Below, piece after piece: positions 1 to 11,338 of a stretch of DNA of 64,000 nt. This stretch comes from Tanypteryx hageni. Lineage: Eukaryota; Arthropoda; Insecta; Odonata; Petaluridae. The notes beneath the pieces are model-generated. The model did no database searches. It worked only from the letters and a program-made list of their open reading frames with translations, and was not told the DNA's origin. The stretch is taken from NCBI GenBank assembly GCA_028673005.1, contig CM054120.1, positions 71,349,533-71,413,532 of the forward strand, given 5' to 3'. Each line of letters starts with the position of its first letter. The first letter of the stretch is position 1. The position numbers were made by a program, and so were the translations under genes.

Positions 1-220
1 ATGATGTGGACTGCATTAAATCACCGGCTCATAGATTGTTGACGGCCTTGCTATTTTCTGCAGGTCATCGAATTTGAGGATGGCTTAAGGCAAATTCAGT
101 TGACACATAACCGGCTCCATATATGGTCTTGTGAAACTGAATTCCACTTCTCCAAAGAGAAGACCAAGTGTATGTATACTCCCAATAATGATACTCAAAT
201 TTCGCATGTAAATTCGACAG

Positions 221-666
221 CATTTAGAAATACTCTTGCATAATTTCAAGAATATAATAATTTAAAAGGTCATGGAAAATTAAATGCTGAGATGTTAAAA
301 TTGATAAATAGATCAAGATGTGGTGTTCCTGATGATATTGTTAGTTTTGCTACCCATAGGTATAAATGGCAAACTACGCTTTTAAAATGGTAATATGTGT
401 TAGGTAATGATGAACTTTTAAATCTTGCTAAAGCCGCATATGAAATGTGGCAATAAAATACAAATCTTCTATTTAAATATATCAATCAAAATCCAGATAT
501 AATTATTTCTTATAAACAAGGGGACCACGAATTAAAAAAAAAATCCAAATAGCTCTACTAATTTAGATGGTAAGGCAGGAATGTTAGCTTATTCAGAATA
601 CCCAAACAAAGATAATACGCCTATTGAAATACATATTGATCAAGATGAATTATTGTATTTAAAGAT
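221..666 (+). pseudogene. MMP prodomain/catalytic fragment (block B), unit 1
   Basis: Matrix metalloproteinase-like fragment: FQ-containing prodomain helix, cysteine-switch RCGVPDD, then a catalytic-domain start with PDIIISY, a GDH motif, FDGK-AGMLAY and HIDQDE. Private TAA-type stop at 241-243, further stops and a frameshift in the lysine-rich A-tract. Not functional. The same block is described in detail for unit 10 (22235-22681). Confidence 0.75.
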
Positions 667-965
667 ATGTAAACTCTACCGGGTCTCACGCGGCAGGAAA
701 ATGGTACGGAGTCAATGAACGCGCCGGTAATCTTCCAAGAAGGCTTTATTTCCTCTCATGATCTAATCTCTTCCCCATGACTTCCACCCATCCTCTACAT
801 ACAACATTGTCTTTCATCCCGCATTTCCATTGCCCCTCGCAAAGTACCTCTCGCAAAGTACCTCTCGCTATACTTTGCCGTCATCACATGACCAGCCCTT
901 ACCATTGGCTACCTCGAGTGGCTTCATTGGCATGGCTCCGGCAGAAATTCCCACGCTTGCGGCTC

Positions 966-1267
966 CCAGTGTTAACCGATGCGAGGCAGGAAGTATCATG
1001 TAGCCACGATTACATAATGCAGCCAAAGGCAGGTGGCCAGCTAGCAGAAAGTGCTGCCTTCACTACACGAAAATTACAAAACGAAATTGTAAATGCAATT
1101 TATTGAATTCAAGTCTAACTGAAGGTAATATATATAACAGAAGAGATTTTAGTACTCATAACTGTGATGTATTGTGTACACAGTTCCTCTTCTAATTTTA
1201 TAGGACGATGAATATGCTAGAACGAATAAACAAAGCATGAGTAACACATTAGGAGCTGTACATGAAA
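966..1267 (+). pseudogene. MMP-like block A with intron-like middle (unit 1)
   Basis: Two short MMP-like pieces flank an intron-like stretch. A1 (966-1124) reads PVLTDARQEVSCSHDYIMQ and then a region resembling the first half of an MMP prodomain (D-Y-hydrophobic-Q; later a KLQNEIV helix). From 1125 to 1203 lies a 79-nt segment starting GTAATA and ending in a pyrimidine-rich run to TTTTATAG, like a short spliceosomal intron. A2 (1204-1267) reads DDEYARTNKQ then TLGAVHE, resembling the HFDxDExW to AxHE stretch of the MMP catalytic domain, and ends at GAAA|GTATAC, a possible donor. A1 and A2 are weak alone; the flanking splice-like borders and the block B neighbour raise the case. Inference, moderate. 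Confidence 0.45.
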
Positions 1268-1303
1268 GTATACTAATATAAAACTTAAAAAAGAATATTA
1301 TCC

Positions 1304-2403
1304 TCCATTAACCACTGGACTCCAGTTGCACAGGTCTGGAATAGGGTTAATAAGATCTCAGGCAAATACCACTCTACAAGCATGCCAAGTCTAGCGATTG
1401 GAAGCCAACTTATAACATCTTCTGTTGCCATTGGCAAAGCATTAGGCCTCCATTATGCCAAGGTTAGCAGCACGGCCGAGCACGATCCTTCTTTTAATCG
1501 AATCAAAGAGAGAATGGAAAGAACTGTAGTAAACCTTGGCAAAGTCAGCAGTCCAGCATCATACAATGAACCTTTTTCACAGTGGGAGTTGAAGTCGGTG
1601 ATTGGGGATGTTAAGGATTCTTGTCCTGGCTTGGACAGTATCCATAATGCCTTCCTCAAACATCTGCCCATAGATGCCGAACAGGACCTACTGAAAACAC
1701 TCAATCAACTTCGGGCTGAGGGTGCTTTCCCTGAATCATTGCGGGAATCGGCAATTGTCCCTATCCCTAAATAGGGAAAGGACAAGTGCCAGGCATTCAG
1801 CTATACCGCAATCTCCTTGACCAGCTGCCTGTGCAAACTGATGGAGATAAGGGTCAACGGACGTCTAGTTTGGTGCCTTGTCATCAGCAACCTTATCTCA
1901 AATGTCCAGTGTGGTTTATGACGTAGCAGGTCTACAGTGGACCACATAGTCAGGATCGACAGCTTTATCCAAGAGGCCTTTCTTCTATGCTAGCATGTCA
2001 TAGGAGTCCTATGTGACATAAATAATTGGTACGAGAATACCTGGCGATACAAGATTGTATGCACTCTTAAAGAATGGGGTTTTTAAGGTAGACTACCAAT
2101 TTTTACCCAAAACTTTCTAATGGAGCGTACTTTTAGAGTTCCTATCACAGTCTTTTGTCTAAGAATATAGTGCCCCTCAGGGTTTTGTTTTAAGTGTAAT
2201 GCTATTCGCAATAGCTATGAATGATGATGTGGACTGCATTAAATCACCGGCTCATAGATTGTTGACGGCCTTGCTATTTTCTGCAGGTCATCGAATTTGA
2301 GGATGGCTTAAGGCAAATTCAGTTGACACATAACCGGCTCCATATATGGTCTTGTGAAACTGAATTCCACTTCTCCAAAGAGAAGACCAAGTGTATGTAT
2401 ACT
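1304..2403 (+). pseudogene. I-clade LINE RT fragment, satellite units 1/2
   Basis: Fingers-to-thumb part of a LINE reverse transcriptase. The longest open stretch (1382-1774) covers the region before RT motif 1 and includes DSCPGLDSIHNAFL, the counterpart of DSCPGVDEIHNAFL in the LINE at 44.3 kb, and ends PIPK followed by TAG where the LINE has CAG (Q). Further shared lesions are TGA inside the CGFRRG motif, TAG before HVIGVLCDI (motif A), and the catalytic YVDD reduced to VDG with a frameshift. Dead RT. The same lesions in nearly all units show they were fixed before amplification. Confidence 0.88.
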
Positions 2404-4446
2404 CCCAATAATGATACTCAAATTTCGCATGTAAATTCGACAGCATTTAGAAATGCTCTTGCATTATTTCAAGAATATAATAATTTAAAAGGTCATGGAA
2501 AATTAAATGCTGAGATGTTAAAATTGATAAATAGATCAAGATGTGGGGTTCCTGATGATATTGTTAGTTTTGCTACCCATAGGTATAAATGGCAAACTAC
2601 GCTTTTAAAATGGTAATATGTGTTAGGTAATGATGAACTTTTAAATCTTGCTAAAGCCGCATATGAAATGTGGCAATAAAATACAAATCTTCTATTTAAA
2701 TATATCAATCAAAATCCAGATATAATTATTTCTTATAAACGAGGGGACCATGAATTTAAAAAAAAATCCATATAGCTCTACTAATTTAGATCGTAAGGCA
2801 GGAATGTTAGCTTATTCAGAATACCCAAACAAAGATAATACGCCTATTGAAATACATATTGATCAAGATGAATTATTGTATTTAAAGATACGTAAACTCT
2901 ACCGGGTCTCACGCGGCAGGAAAATGGAACGGAGTCAATGAACGCGCCGGTAATCTTCCAAAAAGGCTTTATTTCCTCTCATGATCTAATCTCTTCACCA
3001 TGACTTCCACCCATCCTCTACATACAACATTGTCTTTCATCCCGCATTTCCATTGCTCCTCGCAAAGTACCTCTCGCAAAGTACCTCTCGCTATACTTTG
3101 CCGTCATCACATGACCAGCCCTTACCATTGGCTACCTCGAGTGGCTTCATTGGCATGGCTCCGGCAGAAATTCCCAAGCTTGCGGCTCCCAGTGTTAACC
3201 GATGCGAGGCAGGAAGTATCATGTAGCCACGATTACATAATGCAGCCAAAGGCAGGTGGCCAGCTAGCAGAAAGTGCTGCCTTCACTACACGAAAATTAC
3301 AAAACGAAATTGTAAATGCAATTTATTGAATTCAAGTCTAATTGAAGGTAATATATATAACAGAAGAGATTTTAGTACTCATAACTGTGATGTATTGTGT
3401 ACACAGTTCCTCTTCTAATTTTATAGGACGATGAATATGCTAGAACGAATAAACAAAGCATGAGTAACACATTAGGAGCTGTACATGAAAGTAAACTAAT
3501 ATAAAACTTAAAAAAGAATATTATCCTCCATTAACCACTGGACTCCAGTTGCACAGGTCTGGAATAGGGTTAATAAGATCTCAGGCAATTACCACTCTAC
3601 AAGCATGCCAAGTCTAGCGATTGGAAGCCAACTTATAACATCTTCTGTTGCCATTGGCAAAGCATTAGGCCTCCATTATGCCAAGGTTAGCAGCACGGCC
3701 GAGCAGGATCCTTCTTTTAATCGAATCAAAGAGAGAATGGAAAGAACTGTAGTAAACCTTGGCAAAGTCAGCAGTCCAGCATCATACAATGAACCTTTTT
3801 CACAGTGGGAGTTGAAGTCGGTGATTGGGGATGTTAAGGATTCTTGTCCTGGCTTGGACAGTATCCATAATGCCTTCCTCAAACATCTGCCCATAGATGC
3901 CGAACAGGACCTACTGAATACACTCAATCAACTTCGGGCTGAGGGTGCTTTCCCTGAATCATTGCGGGAATCGGCAATTGTCCCTATCCCTAAATAGGGA
4001 AAGGACAAGTGCCAGGCATTCAGCTATACCGCAATCTCCTTGACCAGCTGCCTGTGCAAACTGATGGAGATAAGGGTCAACCGACGTCTAGTTTGGTGCC
4101 TTGTCATCAGCAACCTTATCTCAAATGTCCAGTGTGGTTTATGACGTAGCAGGTCTACAGTGGACCACATAGTCAGGATCGACAGCTTTATCCAAGAGGC
4201 CTTTCTTCTATGCTAGCATGTCATAGGAGTCCTATGTGACATAAATAATTGGTACGAGAATACCTGGCGATACAAGATTGTATGCACTCTTAAAGAATGG
4301 GGTTTTTAAGGTAGACTACCAATTTTTATCCAAAACTTTTTAATGGAGCGTACTTTTAGAGTTCCTATCACAGTGTTTTGTCTAAGAATATTGTGCCCCT
4401 CAGAGTTTTGTTTTATGTGTAATGCTATTCGCAATAGCTATGAATG
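2224..4446 (+). repeat. Satellite unit 2 (2,223 bp)
   Basis: Basic-length unit, minisatellite 3064-3091 (2 copies), block A 3189-3490. Block B keeps an open prodomain. Matches unit 6 (8,935 bp downstream) apart from two extra 14-bp copies there. Confidence 0.93.
2444..2890 (+). pseudogene. MMP fragment (block B), unit 2
   Basis: Prodomain and cysteine switch open within 2323-2616, which also includes the RT thumb upstream in the same frame. A stop then follows TLLKW. The late part (AGMLAYSEYP, HIDQDELLYLK) is open at 2750-2941 and runs into RNase H-derived sequence. Confidence 0.78.
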
Positions 4447-4627
4447 ATGATGTGGACTGCATTAAATCACCGGCTCATAGATTGTTGACGGCCTTGCTAT
4501 TTTCTGCTTGTCATCGAATTTGAGGATGGCTGAAAGACAAATTCAGTTGACACATAATCGGCTCCATATATGGTCTTGTGAAACTGAATTCCACTTCTCC
4601 AAAGAGAAGACCATGTGTATGTATACT
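3527..4627 (+). pseudogene. I-clade LINE RT fragment, satellite units 2/3
   Basis: Same RT block as at 1304, open at 3605-3997. Carries an AEQDPSF variant and LLNTLNQ where unit 1 has LLKTLNQ. The 3' end (4508-4627) restores the MAERQIQLTHNRL frame because it has GGCTGAAAG where units 1 and 2 have the 1-bp shorter GGCTTAAG. Confidence 0.88.
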
Positions 4628-6670
4628 CCCAATAATGATACTCAAAATTCGCATGTAAATTCGACAGCATTTAGAAATGCTCTTACATTATTTCAAGAAT
4701 ATAATAATTTAAAAGGTCATGGAAAATTAAATGCTGAGACGTTAAAATTGATAAATAGATAAAGATGTGGGGATCCTGATGATATTGTTAGTTTTGCTAC
4801 CCATAGGTATAAATGGCAAACTACGCTTTTAAAATGGTATTATGCGTTAGGTAATGAAGAATTTTTAAATTTTGCTAAAGCCGCGTATGAAATGTGGCAA
4901 TAAAATACAAATCTTCTATTTAAATATATCAATCAAAATCCAGATATAATTATTTCTTATAAACGAGGGGACCACGAATTAAAAGAAAAATCCATATAGC
5001 TCTACTAATTTAGATCGTAAGGCAGGAATGTTAGCTTATTCAGAATACCAAAACAAAGATAATATGCCTATTGAAATACATATTGATCAAGATGAATTAT
5101 TGTATTTAAAGATATGTAAACTCTACCGGGTCCCACGCTGCAGGAAAATGGAACAGAGTCAATGAACGCGCCGGTAATCTTCCAAAAAGGCTTTATTTCC
5201 ACTCATGATCTAATCTCTTCCCCATGACTTCCACCCATCCTCTACACACAACATTATGTCTTTAATCACGCATTTCCACTGCCCCTCGCAAAGTACCTCT
5301 TGCTAAGTACCTCTCGCCATTCTTTGCCATTATCACATGACCAGCCCTTACCATTGGCTTCCTCGAGTGGCTTCATTGGCATGGCTCCAGCAGAAATTCC
5401 CACACTTGCAGCACCAGTGTTAACCGATACGAGGCAGTAAGTATCATGTAGCCAAGATTACATAATGCAGCCAAAGGCAGGTGGCCAGCTAGCAGAAAGT
5501 GCTGCCTCCACTACAGGAAAATTACAAAATGAAATTGTAAAGGCAATGTATTCAATTCAAGTCTAACTGAAGGTAATATATTTAACGGAAATGATTTTAG
5601 TACTCATCACTGTGATGTATTGTGTACACAGTTCCTCTTCTAATTTTATAGGACGATGAATGGGCTAGAACGAATAAACAAAGCATGAGTAAGACATTAG
5701 GAGCTGTACATGAAAGTAAACTAATATATAACTTAAAAAAGAATATTATCCTCCATTAACCACAGGACTCCAGTTGCACAGGTCTGGAATAGGGTTAATA
5801 AGATCTCAGGCAAATACCACTCTACAAGCATGCCAAGTCTAGCGATTGGAAGCCAACTTATAACATCTTCTGTTGCCTTTGGCGGAGCATTGGCCTCCAT
5901 TATGCCAAGGTTAACAGCACGGCCGAGCACGATCCTTCTTTTAATCGAATCAAAGAGAGAATGGAAAGAACTGTACTAAACCTTGGCAAAGTCAGCAGTC
6001 CAGCATCATACAATGAATCTTTTTCACAGTGGGAGTTGAAGTCGGTGATTGGGGATGTTAAGGATACTTGTCCTGGCTTGGACAGTATCCATAATGCCTT
6101 CCTCAAACATTTGCCCATAGATGCCGAACAGGACCTACTGAAAACACTCAATCAACTTTGGGCTGAGGGTGCTTTCCCTGAATCATTGCGGGAATCGGCA
6201 ATTGTCCTTATCCCTAAATAGGGAAAGGACAAGTGCCAGCCTTTCAGCTATACCGCAATCTCCTTGATTAGCTGCCTGTGCAAACTGATGGAGATAAGGG
6301 TCAACGGACGTCTAGTTTGGTGCCTTGTCATCAGCAACCTTATCTCAAATGTCCAGTGTGGTTTATGACGTAGCAGGTCTACAGTGGACCACATAGTCAG
6401 GATCGACAGCTTTATCCAAGAGGCCTTTCTTCTATGCTAGCATGTCATAGGAGTCCTATGTGACATAAATAATTGGTACGAGAATACCTGGCGATACAAG
6501 ATTGTATGCACTCTTAAAGAATGGGGTTTTTAAGGTAGACTACCAATTTTTATCAAAAACTTTCTAATGGAGCGTACTTTTAGAGTTCCTATCACAGTCT
6601 TTTGTCTAAGAATATGGTGCCCCTCAGGGTTTTGTTTTAAGTGTAATGCTATTCGCAATAGCTATGAATG
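4447..6670 (+). repeat. Satellite unit 3 (2,224 bp)
   Basis: Different subtype from units 1-2: minisatellite 5290-5317 with CTCTTGC variants, block A 5413-5715 with W in DDEWAR at the A2 position, and RT with KDTCPGL and QLWAEG residues. Shares these RT variants with the second half of unit 4 and with unit 8. Confidence 0.93.
4668..5114 (+). pseudogene. MMP fragment (block B), unit 3
   Basis: Prodomain in frame with the RT thumb (4508-4762), but a TAA replaces the codon after NR, just before the cysteine switch (aga taa aga). Catalytic part retains WYYALGNEEFLNFAKAAYEMW in the same frame after that stop. Confidence 0.78.
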
Positions 6671-6850
6671 ATGATGTGGACTGCATTAAATCACCGGCTC
6701 ATAGATTGTTGACGGCCTTGCTATTTTCTGTAGGTCATCGAATTTGAGGATGGCTTAAGGCAAATTCAGTTGACACATAACCGGCTCCATATATGGTCTT
6801 GTGAAACTGAATTCCACTTCTCCAAAGAGAAGACCAAGTGTATGTATACT
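5752..6850 (+). pseudogene. I-clade LINE RT fragment, satellite units 3/4
   Basis: RT block with a 1-bp deletion at about 5889 (gcattggcctcc for gcattaggcctcc) that breaks the frame before AKV. Open again 5961-6221 to the shared TAG. Subtype residues NESFSQ, KDTCPGL and IVLIPK. Confidence 0.87.
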
Positions 6851-8935
6851 CCCAATAATGATACTCAAATTTCGCATGTAAATTCGACAGCATTTAGAAA
6901 TACTCTTGCATAATTTCAAGAATATAATAATTTAAAAGGTCATGGAAAATTAAATGCTGTGATGTTAAAATTGATAAATAGATCAAGATGTGGGGTTCCT
7001 GATGATATTGTTAGTTTTGCTACCCATAGGTATAAATGGCAAACTACGCTTTTAAAATGGTAATATGTGTTAGGTAATGATGAACTTTTAAATCTTGCTA
7101 AAGCCGCATATGAAATGTGGCAATAAAATACAAATCTTCTATTTAAATATATCAATCAAAATCCAGATATAATTATTTCTTATAAACGAGGGGACCACGA
7201 ATTAAAAAAAAAATCCAAATAGCTCTACTAATTTAGATGGTAAGGCAGGAATGTTAGCTTATTCAGAATACCCAAACAAAGATAATACGCCTATTGAAAT
7301 ACATATTGATCAAGATGAATTATTGTATTTAAAGATATGTAAACTCTACCGGGTCTCACGCGGCAGGAAAATGGTACGGAGTCAATGAACGCGCCGGTAA
7401 TCTTCCAAGAAGGCTTTATTTCCTCTCATGATCTAATCTCTTCCCCATGACTTCCACCCATCCTCTACATACAACATTGTCTTTCATCCCGCATTTCCAT
7501 TGCCCCTCGCAAAGAACCTCTCGCAAAGTACCTCTCGCAAAGTACCTCTCGCAAAGTACCTCTCGCAAAGTACCTCTCGCTATACTTTGCCGTCATCACA
7601 TGACCAGCCCTTACCATTGGCTACCTCGAGTGGCTTCATTGGCATGGCTCCGGCAGAAATTCCCAAGCTTGCGGCTCCCAGTGTTAACCGATGCGAGGCA
7701 GGAAGTATCATGTAGCCACGATTACATAATGCAGCCAAAGGCAGGTGGCCAGCTAGCAGAAAGTGCTGCCTTCACTACACGAAAATTACAAAACGAAATT
7801 GTAAATGCAATTTATTGAATTCAAGTCTAATTGAAGGTAATATATATAACAGAAGAGATTTTAGTACTCATAACTGTGATGTATTGTGTACACAGTTCCT
7901 CTTCTAATTTTATAGGACGATGAATATGCTAGAACGAATAAACAAAGCATGAGTAACACATTAGGAGCTGTACATGAAAGTAAACTAATATAAAACTTAA
8001 AAAAGAATATTATCCTCCATTAACCACTGGACTCCAGTTGCACAGGTCTGGAATAGGGTTAATAAGATCTCAGGCAATTACCACTCTACAAGCATGCCAA
8101 GTCTAGCGATTGGAAGCCAACTTATAACATCTTCTGTTGCCATTGGCAAAGCATTAGGCCTCCATTATGCCAAGGTTAGCAGCACGGCCGAGCAGGATCC
8201 TTCTTTTAATCGAATCAAAGAGAGAATGGAAAGAACTGTAGTAAACCTTGGCAAAGTCAGCAGTCCAGCATCATACAATGAACCTTTTTCACAGTGGGAG
8301 TTGAAGTCGGTGATTGGGGATGTTAAGGATACTTGTCCTGGCTTTTACAGTATCCATAATGCCTTCCTCAAACATTTGCCCATAGATGCCGAACAGGACC
8401 TACTGAAAACACTCAATCAACTTTGGGCTGAGGGTGCTTTCCCTGAATCATTGCGGGAATCGGCAATTGTCCTTATCCCTAAATAGGGAAAGGACAAGTG
8501 CCAGCCTTTCAGCTATACCGCAATCTCCTTGATTAGCTGCCTGTGCAAACTGATGGAGATAAGGGTCAACGGACGTCTAGTTTGGTGCCTTGTCATCAGC
8601 AACCTTATCTCAAATGTCCAGTGTGGTTTATGACGTAGCAGGTCTACAGTGGACCACATAGTCAGGATCGACAGCTTTATCCAAGAGGCCTTTCTTCTAT
8701 GCTAGCATGTCATAGGAGTCCTATGTGACATAAATAATTGGTACGAGAATACCTGGCGATACAAGATTGTATGCACTCTTAAAGAATGGGGTTTTTAAGG
8801 TAGACTACCAATTTTTATCAAAAACTTTCTAATGGAGCGTACTTTTAGAGTTCCTATCACAGTCTTTTGTCTAAGAATATGGTGCCCCTCAGGGTTTTGT
8901 TTTAAGTGTAATGCTATTCGCAATAGCTATGAATG
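6671..8935 (+). repeat. Satellite unit 4 (2,265 bp), recombinant
   Basis: Length is 2,223 plus 42 because the minisatellite (7511-7580) has five 14-bp copies, the first with a GAACC variant. Block A 7678-7979 and the early RT are of unit 2 type (AEQDPSF, NEPFSQ), while from about 8330 the RT is of unit 3 type (KDTCPG, QLWAEG, VLIPK, CCAGCCTTTCAGC). Confidence 0.92.
6891..7337 (+). pseudogene. MMP fragment (block B), unit 4
   Basis: Has the same private early stop (CTTGCATAATTTC) as units 1 and 5, plus a GTG in place of GAG in the prodomain (AATGCTGTGATG). Cysteine switch RCGVPDD intact downstream. Confidence 0.74.
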
Positions 8936-9115
8936 ATGATGTGGACTGCATTAAATCACCGGCTCATAGATTGTTGACGGCCTTGCTATTTTCTGCAGGT
9001 CATCGAATTTGAGGATGGCTTAAGGCAAATTCAGTTGACACATAACCGGCTCCATATATGGTCTTGTGAAACTGAATTCCACTTCTCCAAAGAGAAGACC
9101 AAGTGTATGTATACT
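8016..9115 (+). pseudogene. I-clade LINE RT fragment, satellite units 4/5
   Basis: Open at 8094-8486. Contains the subtype switch between about 8285 and 8330. Reads CPGFYSIHNAFL where others read CPGLDSIHNAFL (TTTTACAGT for TTGGACAGT). Confidence 0.87.
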
Positions 9116-11158
9116 CCCAATAATGATACTCAAATTTCGCATGTAAATTCGACAGCATTTAGAAATACTCTTGCATAATTTCAAGAATATAATAATTTAA
9201 AAGGTCATGGAAAATTAAATGCTGAGATGTTAAAATTGATAAATAGATCAAGATGTGGTGTTCCTGATGATATTGTTAGTTTTGCTACCCATAGGTATAA
9301 ATGGCAAACTACGCTTTTAAAATGGTAATATGTGTTAGGTAATGATGAACTTTTAAATCTTGCTAAAGCCGCATATGAAATGTGGCAATAAAATACAAAT
9401 CTTCTATTTAAATATATCAATCAAAATCCAGATATAATTATTTCTTATAAACAAGGGGACCACGAATTAAAAAAAAAATCCAAATAGCTCTACTAATTTA
9501 GATGGTAAGGCAGGAATGTTAGCTTATTCAGAATACCCAAACAAAGATAATACGCCTATTGAAATACATATTGATCAAGATGAATTATTGTATTTAAAGA
9601 TATGTAAACTCTACCGGGTCTCACGCGGCAGGAAAATGGTACGGAGTCAATGAACGCGCCGGTAATCTTCCAAGAAGGCTTTATTTCCTCTCATGATCTA
9701 ATCTCTTCCCCATGACTTCCACCCATCCTCTACATACAACATTGTCTTTCATCCCGCATTTCCATTGCCCCTCGCAAAGTACCTCTCGCAAAGTACCTCT
9801 CGCTATACTTTGCCGTCATCACATGACCAGCCCTTACCATTGGCTACCTCGAGTGGCTTCATTGGCATGGCTCCGGCAGAAATTCCCACGCTTGCGGCTC
9901 CCAGTGTTAACCGATGCGAGGCAGGAAGTATCATGTAGCCACGATTACATAATGCAGCCAAAGGCAGGTGGCCAGCTAGCAGAAAGTGCTGCCTTCACTA
10001 CACGAAAATTACAAAACGAAATTGTAAATGCAATTTATTGAATTCAAGTCTAACTGAAGGTAATATATATAACAGAAGAGATTTTTGTACTCATAACTGT
10101 GATGTATTGTGTACACAGTTCCTCTTCTAATTTTATAGGACGATGAATATGCTAGAACGAATAAACAAAGCATGAGTAACACATTAGGAGCTGTACATGA
10201 AAGTATACTAATATAAAACTTAAAAAAGAATATTATCCTCCATTAACCACTGGACTCCAGTTGCACAGGTCTGGAATAGGGTTAATAAGATCTCAGGCAA
10301 ATACCACTCTACAAGCATGCCATGTCTAGCGATTGGAAGCCAACTTATAACATCTTCTGTTGCCATTGGCAAAGCATTAGGCCTCCATTATGCCAAGGTT
10401 AGCAGCACGGCCGAGCACGATCCTTCTTTTAATCGAATCAAAGAGAGAATGGAAAGAACTGTAGTAAACCTTGGCAAAGTCAGCAGTCCAGCATCATACA
10501 ATGAACCTTTTTCACAGTGGGAGTTGAAGTCGGTGATTGGGGATGTTAAGGATTCTTGTCCTGGCTTGGACAGTATCCATAATGCCTTCCTCAAACATCT
10601 GCCCATAGATGCCGAACAGGACCTACTGAAAACACTCAATCAACTTCGGGCTGAGGGTGCTTTCCCTGAATCATTGCGGGAATCGGCAATTGTCCCTATC
10701 CCTAAATAGGGAAAGGACAAGTGCCAGGCATTCAGCTATACCGCAATTTCCTTGACCAGCTGCCTGTGCAAACTGATGGAGATAAGGGTCAACGGACGTC
10801 TAGTTTGGTGCCTTGTCATCAGCAACCTTATCTCAAATGTCCAGTGTGGTTTATGACGTAGCAGGTCTACAGTGGACCACATAGTCAGGATCGACAGCTT
10901 TATCCAAGAGGCCTTTCTTCTATGCTAGCATGTCATAGGAGTCCTATGTGACATAAATAATTGGTACGAGAATACCTGGCGATACAAGATTGTATGCACT
11001 CTTAAAGAATGGGGTTTTTAAGGTAGACTACCAATTTTTATCCAAAACTTTCTAATGGAGCGTACTTTTAGAGTTCCTATCACAGTCTTTTGTCTAAGAA
11101 TATGGTGCCCCTCAGGGTTTTGTTTTAAGTGTAATGCAATTCGCAATAGCTATGAATG
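8936..11158 (+). repeat. Satellite unit 5 (2,223 bp), copy of unit 1
   Basis: Aligns with unit 1 at a constant offset of 8,935 bp with only scattered substitutions (for example MPCLAIG for MPSLAIG at 10317). Minisatellite 9776-9803 (2 copies), block A 9901-10202. Confidence 0.93.
9156..9601 (+). pseudogene. MMP fragment (block B), unit 5
   Basis: Same as block B of unit 1, including the early in-frame stop in the prodomain. Confidence 0.75.
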
Positions 11159-11338
11159 ATGATGTGGACTGCATTAAATCACCGGCTCATAGATTGTTGA
11201 CGGCCTTGCTATTTTCTGCAGGTCATCGAATTTGAGGATGGCTTAAGGCAAATTCAGTTGACACATAACCGGCTCCATATATGGTCTTGTGAAACTGAAT
11301 TCCACTTCTCCAAAGAGAAGACCAAGTGTATGTATACT
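10239..11338 (+). pseudogene. I-clade LINE RT fragment, satellite units 5/6
   Basis: Open 10317-10709, ending at the shared PIPK-TAG. Subtype as in unit 1. Confidence 0.88.

Larger units (their letters stand above)
1..2223 (+). repeat. Satellite unit 1 (2,223 bp)
   Basis: Basic-length unit. Minisatellite 841-868 has 2 copies. MMP block B (221-666) carries an early stop in its prodomain where other units read LALF. Block A 966-1267. Nearly identical to unit 5, 8,935 bp downstream, including that private stop. Confidence 0.93.

Noticed and set aside
270..485. Recurrent minus-strand 71-aa frames (also 2493, 6940, 9205, 11428, 13679)
   Set aside because: They are the antisense of MMP block B. 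The plus strand carries the recognisable motifs.
777..1106. 109-aa frame starting MTSTHPLHTT as an independent gene
   Set aside because: It begins in the RNase H/minisatellite part and crosses 14-bp repeats whose copy number changes the frame. Only its end has MMP-like character.
1453..1704. Recurrent minus-strand 83-aa frames opposite the RT
   Set aside because: Antisense shadow of the RT frame; no family features of its own.
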